A stretch of 17,242 nt of DNA from CAMBDS01 sp964355675 (GTDB lineage: Bacteria > Electryoneota > AABM5-125-24 > Hatepunaeales > Hatepunaeaceae), in NCBI GenBank assembly GCA_964355675.1, contig CAYHEC010000054.1, forward strand, positions 1-17,242, written 5' to 3'. The position numbers were made by a program, and so were the translations under genes. Positions 1 through 6,773 of the stretch are shown one piece after another (the stretch's first letter is position 1; every line of letters starts with the position of its first letter). Below the pieces are notes generated by a model. It saw nothing but the letters and a program-made list of their open reading frames with translations, was not told the DNA's origin and made no database searches.

Positions 1-942
<942 letters not shown>

Positions 943-971
943 ATATAAAGAATTTGCTGACTTAGTATTGA

Positions 972-989
972 CGTATTAAAATTAATACG
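972..989 (-). other. Leader hairpin just upstream of 16S
   Basis: A perfect 8-bp stem (cgtattaa / ttaatacg) closes on two bases, 30 nt before the mature 16S 5' end and downstream of the nearest promoter. It would be transcribed in the pre-rRNA leader. A role in processing is plausible but not shown; no clear boxA was recognised. Confidence 0.5.
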
Positions 990-1007
990 GTTAGGTGGCT
1001 TTAAAGC

Positions 1008-1035
1008 ATCTTACCCAACCGCGCGCATTTGTCAA
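1008..1035 (-). promoter_or_regulatory. rRNA promoter P1 (proximal)
   Basis: On the minus strand a perfect -35 TTGACA (1030-1035) is followed after 16 nt by TAAGAT (1008-1013). Transcription would start near 1000, about 60 nt before mature 16S. The -10 matches four of six consensus bases. Confidence 0.7.
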
Positions 1036-1095
1036 AGATCAAACTTATGACGTGACCCAATGTCTCGGATCCGCCTAAACAATCTCTATTTCAGA

Positions 1096-1118
1096 AGGAT
1101 AGTTAATTTGCCTATCCT
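1096..1118. repeat. Small inverted repeat in the rRNA leader region
   Basis: AGGATAG (1096-1102) and CTATCCT (1112-1118) form a perfect 7-bp stem with a 9-nt loop. It lies between promoters P1 and P2, so it is transcribed only from the distal promoters. Confidence 0.45.
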
Positions 1119-1178
1119 AAACTAAATTCTCTTTTCTTCGCTCCGGTTAAGCTTATGACTTTCCAGAGCCGGGTTTGT

Positions 1179-1242
1179 CAGGCAAGAATGCCTAACCTCC
1201 CCATTCAGTTGGCGAAGACAGACAGGAATGTCTATCCTCCCC
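1179..1242. repeat. Two direct 24-bp hairpin repeats, 40 bp apart, with a compensatory base pair
   Basis: Units at 1179-1202 and 1219-1242 match at 20 of 24 positions. Each has a 5-bp hairpin (AGGCA-agaa-TGCCT, AGACA-ggaa-TGTCT) followed by a[a/t]cctcccc. Two of the four differences are opposite bases of the same stem pair (G-C in one, A-T in the other), so the structure is kept while the sequence changes. This looks like a dispersed repeat of this genome, here in the transcribed region between rRNA promoters P1 and P2. Confidence 0.6.
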
Positions 1243-1306
1243 TATTTAGACAAAGCCGCGCCTGAACTCGAACACCCCGGAGGATGTATCCGCCAGACGC
1301 ATTTCT

Positions 1307-1335
1307 AATATAACCCTGTTCCTACCACTTGTCAA
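1307..1335 (-). promoter_or_regulatory. rRNA promoter P2
   Basis: Minus-strand TTGACA (1330-1335), a 17-nt spacer and TATATT (1307-1312): perfect -35, five of six in the -10 and ideal spacing. Second of four tandem promoters toward 16S. Confidence 0.8.
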
Positions 1336-1388
1336 GCCCGATGATGCTTTTCCTTAGAGCCTGTGCTTTTGTCGGTGGGAGGACTTTT

Positions 1389-1417
1389 AATATAATCAAA
1401 AGTTCCCCGCTTGTCAA
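1389..1417 (-). promoter_or_regulatory. rRNA promoter P3
   Basis: Minus-strand TTGACA (1412-1417), a 17-nt spacer and TATATT (1389-1394). The -35 sits in the same CTTGACAAG context as P2, suggesting that the promoter was duplicated. Confidence 0.8.
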
Positions 1418-1460
1418 GTCCAGCTTTCAAACAAGGTGTGCCGTGTTTAAGACAAGCCTA

Positions 1461-1489
1461 AGTATAACCGTTCAGTTGAAAGGAGTCAA
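1461..1489 (-). promoter_or_regulatory. rRNA promoter P4 (distal)
   Basis: Minus-strand TTGACT (1484-1489), a 17-nt spacer and TATACT (1461-1466): five of six matches in each box. It lies about 70 bp upstream of P3. Confidence 0.75.
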
Positions 1490-1534
1490 GCCGCCTCAAT
1501 GAAATTTTAACAAATTGAAGAAATAAGTTGACTC

Positions 1535-1585
1535 ACGTAGGTTAACCGTCCCGGTTGACAGACAAGCGAGACGCTTAGCCTACGC
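1535..1585. repeat. Palindromic intergenic repeat, family C, short copy
   Basis: An outer stem CGTAGG (1536-1541)/CCTACG (1579-1584) encloses a hairpin GGTTAACCG-tcc-CGGTTGAC(a) (1540-1560) and a second hairpin AAGCG-aga-CGCTT (1564-1576). The same element recurs at 9207-9272 with 15 extra bases between the hairpins, and its right half at 4151-4180. It lies between the rRNA promoters and the end of the first exoprotein gene. Confidence 0.75.
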
Positions 1586-1588
1586 GGA

Positions 1589-1616
1589 GTAGGGGCGCAA
1601 GGCCTTGCGCCCCTAC
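1589..1616. repeat. Perfect 28-bp palindrome spanning a stop codon
   Basis: GTAGGGGCGCAAGG followed directly by its own reverse complement. The TAG stop of the exoprotein gene (1613-1615) lies within the right arm. There is no U-tract after it on the minus strand, so it is not a standard intrinsic terminator. A homologous palindrome ends the next paralogue at 4185-4208. Confidence 0.75.
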
Positions 1617-3955
1617 CGCACCAGCACCATCTTCACCGTCCTGACTTCCACACCTGCTTCCAGCCGCGCGAAGTATATCCCGGCGGGAAAAGCAGATGCA
1701 TCCCAAGTGACAGATCGTTCTTCCGCCGACCCCCTGTGGTCGGCGGCTTTTCTTTCCGTCAACCGCAGGGGGTTGACGGAAGAACCGTTGTCCACCAGCC
1801 ACGCCACTTCCCGCCCTGCGATGTCGTGGATGGCCAGACGGACAGGCAGAGACGCCTGTTGTACGGAGTAAGTAAGCCTCACCATCGAGTTGAAGGGATT
1901 GGGCGACACACTCAATAACCCAACCCGCGTAGGATAAGCGTCCCACTTGTCACCGCCAACTGCCAACGGCGTCACATCGACCGTCCAGACGACGGTATCC
2001 GCCTCAGCCGCCTCGGTCACAATCGCCGAAAGAGAAACCACTCCGGTGCTATTGAATTGGTAGGCAAGTTCAGGTTCTGATCCAATTTCATGCCCATCGA
2101 TAAACCAACTGTAAACGATCTGTCCTGTGTCGGGATTGAATGGATAAACGTCGAAAGCGACTCCCTCGCCAACCTGAACAGTGAGAGACAACTGCTCTGG
2201 TCTGAAGCTCCAAATCGCGCCCCGGACAGCGACATTCCAGATCACACCATCGGCAGACTCCCCCCGGTAGGCAAGAGCCTCGACTGAGTAGTTTCCAGAT
2301 TGCAGGAACGGGATGGTAGCTCCGACGGTTCTGCCGCTCTCTTCAGACTCTTGATTGTCGAGATTGCTTTTCGTCCAAAGATATTGAGGCTCCTCGCCAC
2401 CATTGTATCTTACTGAGTCAAGAGAGAAGTCAACGGAAGTGCCCCGACGGATAGCGAGGTTGAGCGTATCGGGGGTGTGGGAGACGATAAACAAATCGCG
2501 GACATAAATTCGCCATCGAACCCAAGCCGATTCCTCTCCGTTTGTTACATCACAACGCACCGTATCGGAGCCCAAATCATCGAACTCGACCATTACTGTC
2601 GTGTCAAACGACAGTGTATCGCTCTCATTCCACAGCCACAAGTGATCTATTTGTCGCCGAAGCGCATCGCGAGCTGTTACTGTAAAACGGATAGTATCGC
2701 CCTGAAGCGCTTGGAGCAAGGTATCCTCAGGCGTCCAAGTCAGAATCGGATGAGCCGCAAACGGCTCGGTTACCATTATATAAGCCTCCCATCCGCGCCG
2801 CGGATCGTTCGAACGAATTGTACCGCAAATGACAACTTCATCATTCGCCGTCACGGTTCCCGAAATTATTTTTGTCGTGCCACTCGAAAAGTCACCGAAT
2901 TCTCTCACATCATAGATTACTTGCAAGCGTTCTTCGCCATCTGAGGTGAGCCATTGTACGAACGGGTGTCCATCTCCCGAACCTGACTGACCGACATTAA
3001 CAATATCGTTATTGGAAAGCTTGCAGTTGGACACAAAAAAAACACCTGCGTTTTCTAATGCAGTTTCCAGCGTCCAGATAATCTCTCCATCACTGTCCAC
3101 AAGACGTGTCAATCCCTTGTAGTGGGATCCCTGTTCTTCGCGTCTAATCCCCGAGAGGACAAAACCACGCGGATGGGATGCCATCGACCAGGCTTCCTCA
3201 GTTGGATAATCAGGTGGAAGACGGGGCTGGTATGTTCGTAGCCATATCGGGTTGCTGTTCAGTTCGAATTTACCCATTAAAACCGGCCCGAGCCTTGCAA
3301 ATTGTTCATTTGGACCACGGACTCTGCACTGTCCAGCAGCAACCACTCCGCCATCAGTTTGTTTTAAACTGCGGAATCTGCTATATTCGAACTGGTCATA
3401 CGTTCGATCCCAAATAACTTCGCCGTTCTCGGCGTTTAGCCTCATCAAATAGGCGTAGCTTACCCGATTAAGAGTTTCAAGTCCGCAGAGCATCAAATCG
3501 CCTTCCTTAAGTTCGATCATCGCATAGCAACCCACATCCCCATAAGTGCGCGACCAGACGATTTCACCTTCGGGAGAGAGCCGGAAAACAATCTGACCTT
3601 CCGGAACACCACCACCAACAGCAAAGTCGCCATTGTCAAGCTCAATAATTGTATTAGCGTTCTTATTTGCGCCTCTCTCACCATGGGCAATAGCCCAGCT
3701 CTCCTCGCCAGCTCCGGTGCACTTCACGACGTAAATCTGTTGATTGAGATTGTTTCCACCGGATGGACGGGTGTACCCGCACATCACATATCCACCATCG
3801 GTTGTGTAATAGACATCATGAAAGGTGCTCCATTCCTCACCGCCGAAGCAATTGATCCCACGAAGGCGCGGCTGGGCAAGCGATTGGTAGGCAAACGAGA
3901 GAATAGTCAGGGCGGCGAGGAGGCTGAAGCGAAAGGCTGTTGCGGTGGATTTCAT
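1613..3955 (-). CDS. Secreted propeller/Ig-domain protein with C-terminal sorting domain (paralogue 1)
   Basis: A 780-residue exported protein of unknown specific role. Residues 1-27 form a signal peptide (hydrophobic core ending SLAQ). Residues about 40-400 carry repeated strands of the type GG[FY]..cG / i.W.rtYg, as in delta-60 or PQQ-like beta-propellers. Three Ig-like sandwiches follow (about 404-487, 488-577 and 580-664), then a sorting domain (680-780) opening SVSPNPFNS and ending GIYFARLEAG...VLVR. In known systems this C-terminus directs type IX secretion and cell-surface attachment; that is assigned here by resemblance. Residues 725-747 are not normal domain sequence but a translated palindromic element. 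The start is supported by GAGGAG eight bases upstream. The TAG stop lies inside a palindrome. First (leftmost) of three tandem paralogues. Confidence 0.9.
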   Translation of the reverse strand: MKSTATAFRFSLLAALTILSFAYQSLAQPRLRGINCFGGEEWSTFHDVYYTTDGGYVMCGYTRPSGGNNLNQQIYVVKCTGAGEESWAIAHGERGANKNANTIIELDNGDFAVGGGVPEGQIVFRLSPEGEIVWSRTYGDVGCYAMIELKEGDLMLCGLETLNRVSYAYLMRLNAENGEVIWDRTYDQFEYSRFRSLKQTDGGVVAAGQCRVRGPNEQFARLGPVLMGKFELNSNPIWLRTYQPRLPPDYPTEEAWSMASHPRGFVLSGIRREEQGSHYKGLTRLVDSDGEIIWTLETALENAGVFFVSNCKLSNNDIVNVGQSGSGDGHPFVQWLTSDGEERLQVIYDVREFGDFSSGTTKIISGTVTANDEVVICGTIRSNDPRRGWEAYIMVTEPFAAHPILTWTPEDTLLQALQGDTIRFTVTARDALRRQIDHLWLWNESDTLSFDTTVMVEFDDLGSDTVRCDVTNGEESAWVRWRIYVRDLFIVSHTPDTLNLAIRRGTSVDFSLDSVRYNGGEEPQYLWTKSNLDNQESEESGRTVGATIPFLQSGNYSVEALAYRGESADGVIWNVAVRGAIWSFRPEQLSLTVQVGEGVAFDVYPFNPDTGQIVYSWFIDGHEIGSEPELAYQFNSTGVVSLSAIVTEAAEADTVVWTVDVTPLAVGGDKWDAYPTRVGLLSVSPNPFNSMVRLTYSVQQASLPVRLAIHDIAGREVAWLVDNGSSVNPLRLTERKAADHRGSAEERSVTWDASAFPAGIYFARLEAGVEVRTVKMVLVR
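1717..1785. repeat. In-frame palindromic coding element, copy 1
   Basis: A 69-bp element of 23 codons. Outer arms 1717-1736 and 1766-1785 are reverse complements at 18 of 20 positions. Inside are two perfect hairpins: 1723-1731 with 1738-1746 (9 bp) and 1754-1764 with 1771-1781 (11 bp). It encodes SSVNPLRLT...ADHRGSAEE in a loop of the sorting domain, between the strands GREVAWLVD and SVTWDAS, where related domains usually have only a short turn. Copies 2 and 3 occupy the identical site in the paralogues. Confidence 0.85.
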
Positions 3956-4034
3956 TGGAAAGGCTCCTCAGGTTAATGGCTTGTTAGGCAGGATTAATCA
4001 CGCTCTACAGGTCATGCTTGTTTAAATCCTATCT

Positions 4035-4133
4035 TGTCGGGCTCGGCAACCCAACCTGCGCGAGACCAGTGGGGCAGGGCGTCTCGACCTGTCAACCTTG
4101 CCGACATACGCACGCAGTCCGGGACGTACTGCG
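4035..4133. repeat. Palindrome-rich repeat upstream of paralogue 1
   Basis: TGTCGG (4035-4040) pairs with CCGACA (4101-4106), enclosing CGAGAC (4061-4066)/GTCTCG (4081-4086). A second unit pairs CGCAGT (4113-4118) with ACTGCG (4128-4133) around GTCC-g-GGAC. It shares TGTCGGGCTCGGC and CGACATACGC words with the repeat at 6601-6669. It would lie in the upstream region or 5' leader of paralogue 1, for which no confident promoter was found. Confidence 0.55.
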
Positions 4134-4150
4134 CCACTGATTGTTTCTTT

Positions 4151-4180
4151 GACAGACAAGCGAGACGCTTATCCTACGCG
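4151..4180. repeat. Family C repeat, right half only
   Basis: gacagacaagcgagacgctt followed by atcctacgcg matches the right half of the elements at 1535-1585 and 9207-9272, including the AAGCG-aga-CGCTT hairpin. The left half (cgtaggttaaccg...) is absent, so this is a truncated copy. As at 1535, it lies directly after a paralogue's terminal palindrome. Confidence 0.7.
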
Positions 4181-4184
4181 GCTT

Positions 4185-4208
4185 AGGGGCACGGCATGCC
4201 ATGCCCCT
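4185..4208. repeat. 24-bp palindrome spanning the stop of paralogue 2
   Basis: AGGGGCACGGCA is followed by its reverse complement with one mismatch. The TAG stop (4207-4209) overlaps it, as in the palindrome at 1589-1616. The outer sequence aggggc...gcccct is shared while the centre differs. Confidence 0.65.
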
Positions 4209-6570
4209 ACCGCACCAGCACCATCTTCATCGTGCTGAGCTCTGTCCCAGCTTCCAGACGAGCAAAGTAAATCCCGGCCGCAAAGGCAGATGCGTCCCAA
4301 GTAACAGTGCGTTCTTCTGCCGACCCCCTGTGGTCGGCATCTTTTCTTGCCGTCAACCACGGGGGGTTGACGGAAGAGCGGTAGTCCACCAGCCACGCCA
4401 CTTCCCGCCCGGCGATGTCATGAATGCTCAGCCGCGTAGAGGCCGATTTATCGAGCCCGAATCTCAACGTCACCATCGAGTTGAAGGGATTGGGGGAAAC
4501 GCTAAACAGGACGGGCGATCCTGCTGGTTGGACTTCCTGTGTGTTCTTTACTCCAGATGGTGGATGAACCGTCACTTCCCACCCAACCGTATCAGCATCA
4601 AGCGTATCTGTTAAAACAGCCATTATCCTGAACAAACCGGAATCGGGAAATTCCGTTTGCAGGCTCGAATCGATTTCCATTTCCAATACAGAATCATTTA
4701 TAGACCAGGTGAATCTATTGATTGTATCCGGGGTGGTAGGCGCGAGAACAAATTGTAGCCGGTCGCCTTCTACAAGTTCGAGATCCAGTTCCTCCGGGAT
4801 AAAACTCCATATTAAACCCCGGACAGTAACATCCCATTCCACAGTGTCGGCAGCCTCGCCCCTGAAGGCTATCCCCATAAGGTCGTACCCGCCGGAATTA
4901 AGCGATGTAACCGTAACCGCCCGCTCACTGCCAATCTCGCTTTCGCCTTCATTATCAGGACGCATCATCCAGCGGTATTCAACCTCGCCCGGCCAAAGCG
5001 AAGCGACAGAATCGATCGAGAATGTGACCGGCAAAGCTCGTCGGACGGTTGTATCAAGCTGTTCGGGGCTGTATTCGACAATCCGTAGTTCGCTAACTTT
5101 AATATCCCAAAGTACATCGGCGCCGAACTCCCCATTCGATAAAAGACATCGCATCGTATGGATTCCGAGTGAATTGAATTGCACCAGTGCGGTCGTATCG
5201 TTTTGATTATCTATGCGCAGGGTATCATTGTCGTACACCCAAAAAAAATCGAGATCTCGATGCCATTGATCACCAGCGCGTACGATAAATCTGATAGTAT
5301 CTCCTTGAAGACACTCAAGATGCGTTGAATCTGGTGAGTAGAAGAAAATTATCGGATCATCGTAAATTGGCTCAATTTTCATCAGGATGCCGTCTGTACC
5401 AAACCCATCATTATTTCTTCTTACTACTCCGCAAGCGACCGCACCGCCATCTCTGGCTAATGCGACAGAAAAAAAATGGTTGATTCCGCCACGGAAATCA
5501 CCGAGATGAGGCATATCATAGATGGAATACCAGCGCTCGTCTCCATCGAGAGTCATCAATTGAACCAGTGGTGAACTGAGGCTCACATTGTAGCGGACAG
5601 CCCCGACTGACACGAGATTATTGTTTCCAGGAAGGCGTACAATTCCGCCTGATACTTTGGATAAACCATCCAGTTCTTGATTCAGCCGGTAAGTGCGTAA
5701 AAATTGCTCCTCACCATTTGCATTGATCTTCCTCAGGCAAACAAGACCATTTGAATTTTGTTCCTCGCTCATACCGGAAGAATTAATAATAAATCCATCC
5801 GGAACCGATACTATCTCTGGTGAAGACTGGTCTTCCCGAATATCGCTGTCGAAGATGCGCACCCAAATCTCGCGACCGTCGTTTATCGCATACTTCCCGA
5901 CAATTAAGCCCCCGTCGTTGTCGCCTAACCAGACTCCGGCAGCCACAACTCCGCCGTCAGTCTCTTTTACGGAAAAAAATCTCGTGAATATATCTCTATA
6001 CCGATAGGTCCGATCCCAGATAGGATCGCCGTCTTCACTCGACGCCTTTAAAAGTCTCGCATTGTGATCGCGGTTAACTACAAGCGATCCCGATACACCT
6101 GCACACATCAGTGTCCCCTCTTTCAATTCGATCAATGCATCGCAAGTCGAAGCTTCGTTGTAGATTCTTGACCAGTCAACTTCGCCATTCCTATCTAAAC
6201 GGGTAATGAAAGATTCCGGATGGTCGGGAGCTTCCATAATCTGCCCAATTCCACACGTCGCCCAGCCGCCACCATCAAGTTCGATTATGGAGGCGGCGAG
6301 ATCCATTGATTGTCGCCTTCCGATGTTTATGCGCCACTGCTCGCGACCAACATCATTAGTTCCAATAACCATTGCGTCCCACTCAGTGCGAGATGTTGCC
6401 CCGCACAGCGCATAAGTTCCGTCTTCATTTGCATAAACATCGTCTATCTCTTGCCGTCCGGAATCGCCGTAAGTGCGAATCCACTCGACAGCTGGCTGTG
6501 CATTCAGGTTTTTACTCAAGAGAAGGCATAACAGCAAAAAGAAAATTCGTAAATGTTTTAAGAGTTTCAT
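4207..6570 (-). CDS. Secreted propeller/Ig-domain protein with C-terminal sorting domain (paralogue 2)
   Basis: A 787-residue exported protein with the same plan as its neighbours. The signal peptide is MKLLKHLRIFFLLLCLLLSK followed by NLNAQ. A propeller-like repeat region covers about 30-400 (e.g. WIRTYGDSG, DWSRIYNE, IWDRTYRY). Three Ig-like domains lie at about 405-492, 493-583 and 585-669, and a sorting domain (about 688-787) opens SVSPNPFNS. The frame stays open 15 codons further upstream, but this start is preferred because it begins the signal peptide and has GGAG eight bases upstream. Residues 732-754 are the translated palindromic element. The last 100 residues are far more like the other paralogues than the propeller is. 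Specific function unknown. Confidence 0.9.
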   Translation of the reverse strand: MKLLKHLRIFFLLLCLLLSKNLNAQPAVEWIRTYGDSGRQEIDDVYANEDGTYALCGATSRTEWDAMVIGTNDVGREQWRINIGRRQSMDLAASIIELDGGGWATCGIGQIMEAPDHPESFITRLDRNGEVDWSRIYNEASTCDALIELKEGTLMCAGVSGSLVVNRDHNARLLKASSEDGDPIWDRTYRYRDIFTRFFSVKETDGGVVAAGVWLGDNDGGLIVGKYAINDGREIWVRIFDSDIREDQSSPEIVSVPDGFIINSSGMSEEQNSNGLVCLRKINANGEEQFLRTYRLNQELDGLSKVSGGIVRLPGNNNLVSVGAVRYNVSLSSPLVQLMTLDGDERWYSIYDMPHLGDFRGGINHFFSVALARDGGAVACGVVRRNNDGFGTDGILMKIEPIYDDPIIFFYSPDSTHLECLQGDTIRFIVRAGDQWHRDLDFFWVYDNDTLRIDNQNDTTALVQFNSLGIHTMRCLLSNGEFGADVLWDIKVSELRIVEYSPEQLDTTVRRALPVTFSIDSVASLWPGEVEYRWMMRPDNEGESEIGSERAVTVTSLNSGGYDLMGIAFRGEAADTVEWDVTVRGLIWSFIPEELDLELVEGDRLQFVLAPTTPDTINRFTWSINDSVLEMEIDSSLQTEFPDSGLFRIMAVLTDTLDADTVGWEVTVHPPSGVKNTQEVQPAGSPVLFSVSPNPFNSMVTLRFGLDKSASTRLSIHDIAGREVAWLVDYRSSVNPPWLTARKDADHRGSAEERTVTWDASAFAAGIYFARLEAGTELSTMKMVLVR
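4311..4379. repeat. In-frame palindromic coding element, copy 2
   Basis: A 69-bp copy. The two local hairpins are intact: GCCGACC (4319-4325)/GGTCGGC (4332-4338) with the added pair T4318-A4339, and CCGTCAACC (4350-4358)/GGTTGACGG (4365-4373). The outer arms have decayed to 15 of 20 complementary positions. The encoded peptide is SSVNPPWLT...ADHRGSAEE. Confidence 0.85.
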
Positions 6571-6600
6571 CCGTTTGGCTCCGGTGATTGTGGTTATGTC

Positions 6601-6669
6601 GCGTAGGTCGGGCATCCAGCCCGATGCGTTAGTAATCGGTTATGTCGGGCTCGGCGGCTCGACATACGC
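6601..6669. repeat. Palindromic repeat upstream of paralogue 2
   Basis: An outer GCGTA (6601-6605)/TACGC (6665-6669) encloses hairpin TCGGGC-atcca-GCCCGA (6608-6624) and hairpin TATGTCG/CGACATA (6641-6647, 6660-6666). The word ggttatgtcg occurs directly at 6592-6601 and 6638-6647. The layout, an outer stem holding two hairpins, matches family C. It lies about 30 bp upstream of the start codon and so probably in the 5' leader. Confidence 0.6.
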
Positions 6670-6773
6670 CGGGGTGTCGCGCGCTGTTCTTATTGTTACA
6701 TCAAGGACTTGAATCAAGTTAATACTTACAGTAGTAAAAAGCAAGAGGCAATACTGTCAGGCTCATGGTGGCG

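Noticed and set aside
1589..1616. The 28-bp palindrome as an intrinsic terminator
   Set aside because: Stable stem, but no run of T follows on the minus strand; it is better described as a repeat.
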